Under the pieces are notes generated by a model. That model saw nothing but the letters and a program-made list of their open reading frames with translations, did not search any database and had not been told where the DNA came from. From NCBI GenBank assembly GCA_036936605.1, contig JAUPFV010000003.1, positions 146,290,997 through 146,354,996 of the forward strand: a stretch of 64,000 bases of DNA, in the 5' to 3' direction. The position numbers and the translations under genes are program-made. The stretch's first letter is position 1, and each line of letters opens with the position of its first letter. Of this stretch, positions 11,139 through 19,512 are shown one piece after another. The DNA is from Limnanthes douglasii subsp. nivea (lineage: Eukaryota; Streptophyta; Magnoliopsida; Brassicales; Limnanthaceae).

Positions 11139-11156
11139 TGGCGACCACAGTGGAGC
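11139..11156 (+). promoter_or_regulatory. Primer binding site (element C)
   Basis: TGGCGACCACAGTGGAGC starts three bases after the LTR, the usual position for a minus-strand primer site. The siblings D and G have TGGCGACCACAGTGGGAG; C lacks one G. The sequence looks complementary to the 3' end of a plant tRNA-Arg, as reported for Ogre/Tat elements; that tRNA assignment is from memory. Confidence 0.75.
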
Positions 11157-11207
11157 ACGAAGGTGCCTGAATCAAGCATTCGAAACCAACAAGAAAAGTT
11201 AGTCCGA

Positions 11208-13001
11208 ATGAATCCGGACGCCCTGGAAGTACCACCAGCTTTGCTCGAAGTGGTGGGTGAAAACGATGAGTACACCATCGAGGAGCGTGATAGGTTAAAA
11301 GGCGAGATAGAAGCTCTGAGGGCAGAAAAGGCTAAGATGGGTATGAAAGAAAAATCGAAAGCACCAGTTGCTCATCATACCGATAACCCTAGAGAGCATG
11401 AGCCTTCAAAGACTCATGTGAGTACCAAAATGACTCATGCCAGCTCCAAAAAGTCTCACTCGTCTAAGCTAGTGGAGAGTTCTGACTCAGGCTCAGAGTC
11501 TTCTGATAGCTCTTCGGATGATGAGGGAGTTGAAGAATCCTTATCCTCTAGCAGCAATGAGGGTCGAACTAAAAATAAGCAAAAACAGATTAAAAAATAC
11601 TCAAGGAAAAGGGATAGACATGGAAGGTTGAAGAATAATATTGGCAAAGGGACATCTCACAGCCGGAGGCATGTAGACCGGATGCTGATGGATCCTTTTG
11701 CCTTCCACGATGAACCAGGTATCTTTGCAACTCCCAATGAAGATACTGTGTTCAATCGTGGTCGGAATTGGAGGCAATCTCCATTATCTTCCAAGATTCT
11801 GTCCGAAAACCTCCCTAAGAGGTTTGACAGCACTAAAATGGAAAAGTACGATGGCAGTACTGATCCGGATAACCATTTGGAGAAATTTAAAAACTTTATG
11901 ATGAAATTTGATGATGATGACAAGCTACTTTGTAGAGCATTCTCCCAATCGTTTACGGGGAGTGCTCTAAAATGGTATAACAGCCTACCACAAGGCTGTA
12001 TCAAGAATTTCGATACTTTTTGGGTGGCATTTCGAAGGCAGTTTGTTGGGAGTAAAGAATTAAAAGGCAACGGGGACACAATAATCCATTGTGCCCAGGA
12101 ACCGAACGAATCCTTAAAAGAATATATAAGTCGTTTTATGAACACCAAGAATGGGTTGGTTGATTGCTTCGAGCAAGTGGCAATAGCATCCTTAAGACAG
12201 GGCTTGAACCCTGGGAATTTGGCTGATTCAGTGACCAGAAAGAAGGCCATGACTTGGGGAGGGTTGCTGAATCAGGTTGGAAAACAGATTAACGTTGATG
12301 AAACAAAGAAAACTAGGGTACACATGCAGGTGAGGTCTACCCCGGTGGCACCGAATCCCAATCGGAATCAGTCCGGGAACAAGGCAAGGGAGACCGGACA
12401 GGGGCATGGCCGGGCTAAAGCTCAATCTCAGCCAGCAACACCTGCCCAGAGTCAACAATCCAGAAATAAGAGAGGTCCTTGGGTTCAACCGGAGTGGTTT
12501 GCAGAATTGAAAGAAAGTGTGGCTACCATTTATGATAAAACAAAGGAAGATATGCACTATAGAAGACCGACCACACTGCAATCTCCTAGAGAACACCGCG
12601 ATAACTCTTTCTGCCAGTATCACAATGATACTGGTCATACCACCGATGATTGTATAGCTTTCAAACAAGAAGTTCAGAACTTGATTGAGAGGGGAAAGCC
12701 GGGGGCTTATGTCAAAAGAAGAGGAGGTAATAGGCCTGACAATACTCACCGGGTTGGTCCAAGTAATGCTGCTCCGGAGGGAGCCATGGTTATAATCGAA
12801 AGGTTTGATGTGGAATCTGAATACTTGGATCCTGATCCAACTCGAAATAGAGTGGGTGCCATTGAGGAATGTTCTAGGACAGTCTCCGGGCTCATTAAGT
12901 TTTTTGAGTCACTTACAATTTTCGGAGGGGATACTATGACAGCTCCTACTGCTTCTTCGAGGAAGAGGCACATTCATACTTTACCCTCAGACAAAAATTA
13001 A
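11208..13001 (+). CDS. gag: Gag polyprotein (element C), open but 3'-truncated
   Basis: Gag of about 597 residues from the ATG at 11208 (MNPDALEVPPALLEVV). An in-frame GTG lies further upstream, but the first ATG matches the siblings. Regions in order: acidic N-terminus with a short helical ERDRLKGEIEALRAEKAKM; a Ser/Asp/Glu-rich stretch and a basic KKYSRKRDRHGR stretch (~110-155); the retrotransposon Gag domain (about 205-360, with SALKWYNSLPQGC and FWVAFRRQF); and a C-x2-H-x4-H-x4-C knuckle (CQYHNDTGHTTDDC, ~485). After RKRHIHT the frame runs into LTR sequence (LPSDKN) and stops. No frameshift or stop precedes the junction. Protease and pol are absent, so no enzyme can be made from this copy. 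Confidence 0.88.
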   Translation: MNPDALEVPPALLEVVGENDEYTIEERDRLKGEIEALRAEKAKMGMKEKSKAPVAHHTDNPREHEPSKTHVSTKMTHASSKKSHSSKLVESSDSGSESSDSSSDDEGVEESLSSSSNEGRTKNKQKQIKKYSRKRDRHGRLKNNIGKGTSHSRRHVDRMLMDPFAFHDEPGIFATPNEDTVFNRGRNWRQSPLSSKILSENLPKRFDSTKMEKYDGSTDPDNHLEKFKNFMMKFDDDDKLLCRAFSQSFTGSALKWYNSLPQGCIKNFDTFWVAFRRQFVGSKELKGNGDTIIHCAQEPNESLKEYISRFMNTKNGLVDCFEQVAIASLRQGLNPGNLADSVTRKKAMTWGGLLNQVGKQINVDETKKTRVHMQVRSTPVAPNPNRNQSGNKARETGQGHGRAKAQSQPATPAQSQQSRNKRGPWVQPEWFAELKESVATIYDKTKEDMHYRRPTTLQSPREHRDNSFCQYHNDTGHTTDDCIAFKQEVQNLIERGKPGAYVKRRGGNRPDNTHRVGPSNAAPEGAMVIIERFDVESEYLDPDPTRNRVGAIEECSRTVSGLIKFFESLTIFGGDTMTAPTASSRKRHIHTLPSDKN

Positions 13002-13009
13002 CCACACCA
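12980..13009 (+). repeat. Residual 3' LTR tip of element C and deletion junction
   Basis: The last ~29 bp of the LTR, identical to the end of the 5' LTR at 11107-11135. In element D the same gag position reads ACTTTAGCCTCCCAG; the LTR reads ATTTACCCTCAG. The shared TTTA-CCTC suggests that a short homology guided the deletion. Confidence 0.88.
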
Positions 13010-13565
13010 GCTTTAACTATTTTTTCTCCTGATTCAGTAATTTTTTCATTATATGGTAAACAGGGTGAGGGTAACCATTGACTTCCCAAACCAAAATCAC
13101 GATTACTGCATAATCGGATACTACCAAGTAATTGTACAATTTATCACCCGCCATTGGCTTGCTTAACGTTTCCGGAGAATAAAAATGTTATTTGATTTTA
13201 GAAAATGCATGATCACACTCTGAAGTCTAGTCAAACTCCTTAGCATTTCTTAAAACCTGGAAATATATTGCACACTTATTCGACAATCTTGATATAAACT
13301 TGTCCAAAGCAGACAATTTTTAGGTCAATAATTAAACTTATTTGGTAGATCTGGGGGTCCATAGCAAGTAGGGCATTCAATTGTACTGGATATGCTTGAA
13401 AAATCTTTTCATTGATAACATAGCCCGGGAATTTTTTGGACTATACTATGAATGTGTATTTTTCTGGGGTTCAATTTCAAGTTAATAGCTTCCAAATTAG
13501 AGATAGTTTCCATGAGATCGGATAAATGATCATCATCTATTACACTTGATTAGGCAAAATGTAGA
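13010..13565 (-). pseudogene. pol: RT 3' part and RNase H 5' part (element B)
   Basis: Minus-strand text aligned to sibling RT from just after the catalytic motif: DDHLSDLMETISNLEAINLKL for LHLSDLQETFANLVKVNLKL, then fragments of the NPEK, LNALL and WTPECD regions, and YLVVSDYAVIVILVWEV for YLAVSSCAISVVLVREV. Full of stops and frameshifts. Ends at the C insertion site. Upstream of 13565 I can no longer follow RT. Confidence 0.72.
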
Positions 13566-14112
13566 AAGATAATTAAGTTAAGTTAATATTTAGAGATAAA
13601 AAGTGGACAGTAGAAGTAAATATCTTTTGGAATTAATGACATTGTGTTGGCCAATTTACAGACTTGATAAGTCTGATAGGCCTAATGAGTCGAATTTTGA
13701 CCTTATGGGCCTAATTGGCCGAAAAGGTTATTATAAGTATATTATTTAAATAATCTCAAATATAAATAATGTTAAAATGTTAAAATTTTATATTTATGAG
13801 ATGAATGTTAACTTAATCTCACATTTTTTAGATTTTCCATTCGAATAACTTTATCCTCACCAATAGATGTATGGTTTTGTTGATGTAATGAGTTATGCTT
13901 TATCTATTTAAATGAAATGATTGATTCTTGAACCCATAAAATGTCATGATGCTATAAAAAATGATAAATACAAGTGACGTATGACCATGAACGAAAAACT
14001 AGGATCTCTCAATAAGATGAACACTTGGATTTTTGTGAAGCAATATAGGGCCAGAAGGTGGCCTTGAGTAAATGAGTATTTAAAAGAATATCAAGTACTG
14101 TGGGTATTGAGT

Positions 14113-14143
<31 letters not shown>

Positions 14144-14164
14144 CTAGGCTCATGACTAAGGATT
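13566..14164. other. Unassigned AT-rich stretch with a (TA)n tract
   Basis: No coding content recognised. A perfect (TA)14 microsatellite lies at 14113-14140. The segment 13640-13740 has short GGCC/TTGG words but no clear repeat. It may be the decayed end of element B or flanking copia sequence. Confidence 0.35.
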
Positions 14165-15110
14165 TTATTCAAAGTAAGGTGTCAATTTCAATGAGATATT
14201 CTTGTCGGTTGTAAAACAAACTTTCGTAAGGGTTCTGCTTCAAATTTTGTTAAATTTTATCTTGAGCTAGATCAAATAGATATTATTACCGCCTTCATGC
14301 ATGGTGAACCGGAAGAGACAATTTACATGTATTGATCGAAAGGTTTTGAATGAGAGGACAATGGTGTGTGTTTGCTGATGAGACCAATCTATGGACTGAA
14401 ATAGTCACTGAGGCATTGGAATATAAGATCTGATTATTTTATGAGATCTATCAAATACGTTTGTCGCTGCAATAAAAATTGTATCTATTGGAATGAGGAA
14501 ACATACATGGAGAGAAAAATATTATTGTTGTTGTATGTGGATGTCATACTAATAGCCGGAATAGATAAAATGAACATTGAATAGGTAAAAATTCAACTGA
14601 AATGAGAGTATTATATGAAGGATATATGAGAGACTAATAAGATATTTGGTGATATTAGAATGAACAAACCAAATGGTTAATTAGTCTTATCTCAACATAT
14701 TGTATACAAAATTTCCTAAAAACGTTATTTATGTACAAAACAAAAGCGGTTGGAACTCTCATTAATTCCCAATTTAAATTCATTGCAACTCAAACACCAA
14801 TCAAAAATAAGAAGTATATGTTAGAAATACCTTATATAGATTTTATTGTTAGCATTAATGGTATGATTTACTCGAGACATAAGATTACCTACTTCGTAAC
14901 TGTATTGGGCATATTCATATCAAATCCAAGAAAGTAGCATTGGCATGCACCTAAGTGGCTAATGAGATACTCAAATGGCTCGATTGTTGTATGATTGTGT
15001 TACAATTAGAAGAATAGACGTGATATAGTGTTAAAAGTTTATACGAATCTGATTATACAGTTTTTCTTGAGACAATGAAGTCTAGTTTACTTAGGAAAAT
15101 ATATATTTTT
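14165..15110 (+). pseudogene. Ty1/copia pol remnant (RT and RNase H)
   Basis: A decayed Ty1/copia polymerase. In three frames I can read GVNFNEIFLSVVKQTFVRVLL (normally the FSPVVK..SIR block), ELDQIDIITAFMHGEPEETIYM (the AFLHG block), LLLLYVDVILIAG (YVDD, second Asp replaced by Val) and, at 14731-14937, VGTLINSQFKFIATQTP with KKYMLEIPY, followed by HWHAPKWLMRYSNGSI and VYTNLI near 15030. The many stops and shifts make this an old fragment. Element E is inserted about 50 bp beyond its end. Confidence 0.8.
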
Positions 15111-15161
15111 AACCTTTTGGGTTAGGAAAATTAATCATTAAATTTTATATGTGTTTGTAAT

Positions 15162-15616
15162 TGGTGTGGACAATAATCGCCTGAGGGTAGGCTGGTAATT
15201 TCAGTTGGTATTTTACGGTGGTATGTGAGTGTTTAAGTGGTGGTGTGTGGGTATTTAACGTGTTTAGAGAGTAGAGAGATAATTAAGCAGCTTAGTAGTA
15301 GTTAATTTTCATTACCCATAGTTAATGCAGGTGGTTGGGTATTTATAGTGTGATGTTTGGGCCCTTATGGGCTTTCGGGTCATGTTTAATGGACCCGGGT
15401 CATGTTCAAAGACCCATGAGCTCTAAGTAGGAGAGCAAGTAGCTTAGTCAAGAAGTGTTTAGGTTTTTTAGTACTTTTGTCATAGTTCGAACAGTCCTAT
15501 GGTCATAGTGTTCGGAGTGATCTGTCTGGTCCATGTGACCTGTCCGATCTGTCCGGTCCAGAGGCTTTGGACTGATCTGTCCCTGTCCGGGGAGCATGCT
15601 GAATTCGGACTCATCA
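15162..15616 (-). repeat. 3' LTR of element E (455 bp)
   Basis: On the minus strand it starts TGATGAGTCCG and ends CCACACCA. The TATA box is the reverse complement of 15340-15347. It carries the family cluster ACATGACCCGGGTCC / ACATGACCCG and, unlike the 408-bp LTRs, an extra run of CCGGACAGATC-type words near its start. Pairs with 25385-25839. Confidence 0.95.
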
Positions 15617-15630
15617 GGAGCCCCTTTTTT
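15617..15630 (-). promoter_or_regulatory. Polypurine tract (element E)
   Basis: Minus-strand AAAAAAGGGGCTCC directly abuts the 3' LTR, the standard position of the plus-strand primer. The identical tract is present in element D at 41122-41135. Confidence 0.88.
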
Positions 15631-15773
15631 AGGTGTTTGAGCAAGTATTCTTGTCAGAGACCTGAAAAACAGTCCGATGTTAGAAGTAGTTTTCAATCCG
15701 GACAGGTCTATGGGTTTACCCGGACAGATTAAGCTTTACGAATTCAAAATGGTTTTTGCCAGAGTTCGTGGGA

Positions 15774-16052
15774 CACGTGTCGTCTTCTGATTGGTTGCTC
15801 CAGCCGTTTTTTTATCTTGAATTTCGAACCCACCTTCTTCGAAAAGCAACCTCTTTAATTATAAATGGTGACATCAGCGCCGTCTTTTAATCATTGCCAA
15901 ACTTTTCGAATTCTCCTAGGAATCAACTCCTCTTTTCAGATTTACTATAAATTGAAACTCACTTTCTTCTGTTTTCACTGTCTCTTTCACATTTACTCTG
16001 CAAATTTACTCAGAGCTTTCTCTCTCTAAAGCAAAGATTTTCTTGGTGGTTT
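15774..16052 (+). promoter_or_regulatory. Promoter and leader of the antisense gene (element E)
   Basis: Upstream region of the antisense gene, strongly conserved with element D. It contains a G-box CACGTG in ACACGTGTC (15774-15779), a TGACATCA bZIP-like site (15869-15876), a TATA box ACTATAAATT (TATAAATT at 15946-15953), and a CT-rich leader TTTCTCTCTCTAAAGCAAA ahead of the ATG at 16053. TATA-to-ATG distance is 107 bp in E and 99 bp in D. The positions suggest an independent RNA polymerase II promoter facing pol. Confidence 0.65.
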
Positions 16053-17406
16053 ATGTTTACAGCAAGGACTGCATTAATCAAAGGTGGTTGGCTCAACCTT
16101 TCAGAGTTGGAGAAAGCGCAAAAAGTTGAGAAGGAGAGACGAATCGCAGCAGGGCTACCTTCATCACCTGTTGACAGACCAGCCGCCTCCGTTACAGAGT
16201 CAGATCGAGGCTCGTCCTCCTCTAAAGGTACTAAGCCCAAAAAGTTATTTCAATCCACCCTCTCGCCTATAGTCTATGGTTCCTTAGTTCAGGAGTCAGT
16301 ACCTGCTGTTGAGTCAGGAGTTACAGTTACAAGTGTTAGGAAACCCTCTCCTTTTATCGCTATGGGATCAGACACAGAGCACTCTCCGGAGAAGTTGGTG
16401 GTTAAGAGGACAACCCGGTTGGTGAAGGGGCAGGCCTCCAAGAATACTCCCTCAAAATCGGGGGTTAAAAATAGCAGCTCTGGGTCCGGAGTGCCCCTCA
16501 GAGCTCTCCGGGAAAGACCATCCGGTCCGGAGGCGAGCAAACCAGTACCCCCACAAGAGACCTCTGCCTCAGAGCCCCAGCCTGAGACTAGGGGTCAAGA
16601 AGACATTGAAAATCAGCAGTCCGGAAGCCAGGTTGTGCCAAGTTTGAGCCCTCCCCGGACCACTGCCACTGAAATTCCCCCAACAATCATGGAGGAAAGA
16701 ATGGAGGACTCTGTTGAAGAAGTCCCCTTTGAGTCTGAGTCCTCCGGCCAGACTGACAATACTGCTGCTGCCAAAAAAGGCAAGGAAAAACTGTGCCTGA
16801 GGCATCCGGAGCTGCCGGAGTGCCTCGAGGGGAAGGTAGGGCCTTGTTTTCACAGGGTCGAACTTAAATATCTCTTGGCCTTACAGAAGACCAAGTATGC
16901 TTTTATTCATACGGCCGAGCTAGGTCGAATGCGCACAAAATGGGGGATCCCAGAAAACGTGAAGATAAGGATCCCCATAGATCCTGACACTCTTATGGAT
17001 TGCAAGCTTAATGAGCTGGTCATCTTCACAGAACTCTTTAATTGGGGACTCAGATTCCCATTGGACCCGGAGATCGTCAGATATTTCCACCTGGTTAAGC
17101 TCTGCCCGAGCCAGCTGAGCCCCAACGGTTGGTATACTCTGATGTCATGTATCATGGCATCTAGGCTGTCCGGGATCCCTCTCCCTATGGAAGAGTTCGC
17201 AGCAGTGGTCAACCTTTGCAAACATCACCAATTTCCCTTTTATCACTTTAATATGGGGGACGACTTCAAGGCTGTCGATGATCTGTTGGAGTCGAAGAGC
17301 AAGTGGAGGGGCCAGTTTTTGTTTGTCAGTGGCGCCTGGGAAAACGACAAGAAGATCAAGGCCGGAGAGAACCCAAGCCTCCTCAAAAGCAGATGGAGGA
17401 GTGACT
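16053..17406 (+). CDS. Antisense gene of element E, exon 1
   Basis: First exon of the extra gene, transcribed against gag-pol. 451 codons from the ATG (MFTARTALIKGGWLNLSELE), followed by one base that completes a codon in exon 2. The middle is Ser/Pro/Glu-rich and probably disordered. The conserved domain spans about residues 248-450: RHPELPECLEGKVGPCFHRV, LGRMRTKWGIPENVKIRIPI, FNWGLRFPLDPEIVRYFHL, CPSQLSPNGWYTLMSCIMAS, RLSGIPLPMEEFAAVVNLC and FYHFNMGDDFKAVDDLLE. This resembles what I remember of Pfam PF04195, a plant 'putative gypsy type transposon' family of unknown function. The exon has the same length, 1354 nt, in element D. If the intron is retained, the frame ends 19 codons later at TAA 17463-17465. 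Confidence 0.85.
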
Positions 17407-17489
17407 GTAAGTTTCGTACTCTAAATCTTTGTCCATTTCTTGATTTTTTAAGTTGGTTTAAATAACTGGTCTCTCTTTTGTTTTAACAG
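17407..17489 (+). other. Intron of the antisense gene (element E)
   Basis: 83 bp, donor GACT|GTAAGT, acceptor TTTTAACAG, AT-rich inside, phase 1. The sibling introns (81 bp in D, 78 bp in A) sit at the same codon. In E the joined codon is T+AA, a stop; in D it is C+TA (Leu). The base before the donor is C in D (CGTAAG) and T in E (TGTAAG), consistent with C-to-T decay of a CpG that created the stop. Confidence 0.75.
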
Positions 17490-19021
17490 AACTTCCTAAG
17501 GAGTTCGGGGACTACTTGAAGGCCGGACAGGTTACCTGTGGCAAAATCAATGCCTGGGCTGCCAAGGAATGGGGGAACCGATTCCACTCCGCCTTCACCA
17601 GTGGGAACTTAGCAAGGTCTCACCTGTGGAACACCACAGGTCGGAGAGACCTGACTTGGGAGGAGCTCACCACCCAACCTTCTGCAGACACTGTTCTTAA
17701 AAGATCCCATGAACCAGATGGGACACTCTTCCTACCGGGCCGGGCCAAAGCCCCAAGCAAAATGAAAGGCAGGAAGAGAGGCAAAAAGGTGGCGAGCGAT
17801 GCTGAGAAGGATGCCTCAACCGCCCCGGAGGGGCCGGCCCAGAGCCAAATCAATGCTGCTCTTTTGCAGGTTGTGGAGCAAGAGTCCGAAAGGCAGGAAG
17901 CAGACCTTCCAAAACCTCCAAGGGATCCCAAGAGGACTCGCAAACAAGAAGGTGAAGGCGCTGACCGGGAAGCCAAAAAGAAAAAGGCTTCACAGGGAGA
18001 TGAGCTTGCTCTCCGGGATCCGGAGCCTTCATTCCCAGCTGGCCCTTCTGACCCAACGCAGGCCGAAGAGATCCCAAGGGACTTTCATACTGATGAGGTG
18101 GAAGGGGGAGATCTCAACCTTGATAAAGTGGACATCACCGGTCCAGGCGGGCTTGGTGAATACTTCCTTAGCCTCCCCAGAGATGAATTCGCTGGGCCTT
18201 ATATTCCTCCAAGCAGCTCCAATAAGGTCAACTTCAATGGTAAGACTTTCATTGTTTCTAGTGAAAAGGACACCATAGCCCATTCCTTGCTTAGCAATGT
18301 GCAGCCAGTACTCACACTGGAAAGACAAGTCCGGGGTCAAGCAGACATCATTAAAGACCTCAATCTTGAGAAGGAAAAGCTGTCCGAAGACCTTCGCACT
18401 GCTACTGCCAATGCTGACATGCTAAAGGAGGCAAACGAGGAGCTGAAAAAGAGTCAAGAGGAAAGCACCACAAAGGTTGCCACTCTAGAGGAAACCATTA
18501 AAGACCTCCGGGAGAAGCTGTCCGGTGTGGAGAAAGACCTTACTGCCTCAAAAGAAGAGACCAAGGCAAAGGACAAGACTATCACCAACTTGACCACTGA
18601 CAAGATTACTCTTGAGAACGCAGTGTCCAAGGATGGCGAGGAGAGAAACGTTTTGTTAATGGATCAAGAGGCTACAATAAATGCCAAGATCAATGCCTAT
18701 GCCAGCCAGATGATTAAAAGTGAAGAGTTATTGCTCGAGAGGGTGAAGTCTGACATGGTTCTACTCTTTCATGAAAAATTTCCGAAGAGGAACCTAGGGG
18801 ACCTGTGGAGCTATGTAGATGATGATGACCTTCCATATCACACAATGGGCGAAGAGGATGGAGTCTCCAGTGCGTCCTCATCTGATGATGAAGAGAGGAC
18901 CAGAGAGAGCCCAGACAGGGAGGAAGATGATCCCAAAGGCAAGAAGGTAGTTGAAGGGAAAAGCGACTTCGAGGGCAAGAAGGCAGATGAGGGTGAGCCA
19001 TCTTCAAAGGCTCAACCTTAA
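17490..19021 (+). CDS. Antisense gene of element E, exon 2 (coiled-coil half)
   Basis: About 510 codons open from the acceptor to the TAA at 19019-19021, except for the stop formed at the splice junction. In order: LPKEFGDYLKAGQ and a conserved KINAWAAKEWGNRFHSAFTS / LWNTTGRRDLTWEEL block; lysine-rich patches (KMKGRKRGKKV, REAKKKK) that could act as nuclear localisation signals; FAGPYIPPSSSNKVNFNGKT; a long predicted coiled coil from about 18310 to 18720 (LERQVRGQADIIKDLNLEKE onward); KFPKRNLGDLWSYV; and an acidic, Ser-rich tail. The composition suggests an oligomerising, possibly nuclear protein. Function unknown. If spliced as predicted, E itself would make only the exon 1 product. Confidence 0.8.
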
Positions 19022-19061
19022 CCCACGATTTACTTTGTTTATTTTTTATTCAAACTAAAGT

Positions 19062-19164
19062 CCTTGGAAGGCCAAGGCACTCTTTTTGTAATGGTGTCTG
19101 GTGCTCGACCGGACAGGTTTTTTGTGTTGTACCTTGACTATCGAAAGTCCTTGGAAGGCCAAGG
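19062..19164. repeat. Paired hairpin motif (element E)
   Basis: CCTTGGAAGGCCAAGG at 19062-19077 and again at 19149-19164, each preceded by AAAGT and with a perfect 6-bp stem, 87 bp apart. They lie 40-140 bp past the antisense stop codon, in its 3' untranslated region. Equivalent pairs occur in A, D and G. Confidence 0.85.
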
Positions 19165-19512
19165 CAATTTTAAGTTGTTTTTCTCAATGAATATCTTTGT
19201 TTTGTATAACCATCGTCTTCTTTCATTGTTCGTTTTAGTTTTGACAGCCAGAGTTTAAGTAGCTTTTAGTTGTCGCATTATGAGAGTGTTTAAATTCTCC
19301 GGCTAGAGTTTAAATAGCCTTTAGACATTTTAGTCCGGATAGTATGATAAGGGATTGGACTTTAAAAACACTTAGAAAATTTTGAAAAAGGCATCGAATT
19401 TTATTTAACAACCCGGACACCTCATTAAAACCTCTCCGCGCCACCGGGGAGGAAAGAGAATGCCCCCAAATATTTACATGGATGTTTAAACAAGTAAATA
19501 TTTACACAAGTG
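19165..19512. other. Spacer between convergent genes (element E)
   Basis: Non-coding. Contains the two GTTTAAAT-AGC motif copies (near 19255 and 19310) and, on the minus strand, the pol trailer with a AATAAAATTCGATGCC poly(A)-type signal near 19410-19390. No open frame of interest. Confidence 0.55.

Larger units (their letters stand above)
10728..13009 (+). mobile_element. Element C: gag-only deletion derivative nested in element B
   Basis: A 2.28-kb element with a complete 408-bp 5' LTR, primer binding site and open gag, then an abrupt switch at about 12980 into the last ~29 bp of the 3' LTR (TTACCCTCAGACAAAAATTA, then ACCACACCA). Everything from protease to most of the 3' LTR is missing, including pol, the antisense gene and the polypurine tract. 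Flanking 5-mers are GCCTT (10723-10727) and GCTTT (13010-13014), a target duplication with one mismatch. It is inserted into the RNase H of element B. Confidence 0.92.
8570..13565 (-). mobile_element. Element B: old Tat-type Ty3/gypsy remnant, interrupted by element C
   Basis: Minus-strand pol remnant in two pieces, 13565-13010 (late RT and first RNase H) and 10727-8570 (RNase H, second RNase H, integrase, pol 3' end). The break falls inside the RNase H phrase that reads YLKLEKL in the sibling elements. Removing element C and one copy of its 5-bp target duplication restores LKLERL in frame. No LTR, gag or antisense gene is seen. It is much more diverged than A, D or E, so it was old before C inserted. 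Confidence 0.85.

Noticed and set aside
11657..12250. 197-codon minus-strand frame opposite gag (also 24301-24861 + and 32308-32853 -)
   Set aside because: Recurs in all gag copies only because it is the reverse reading of conserved gag codons. No promoter or family resemblance; unlike the 3' antisense gene it has no conserved start or intron.
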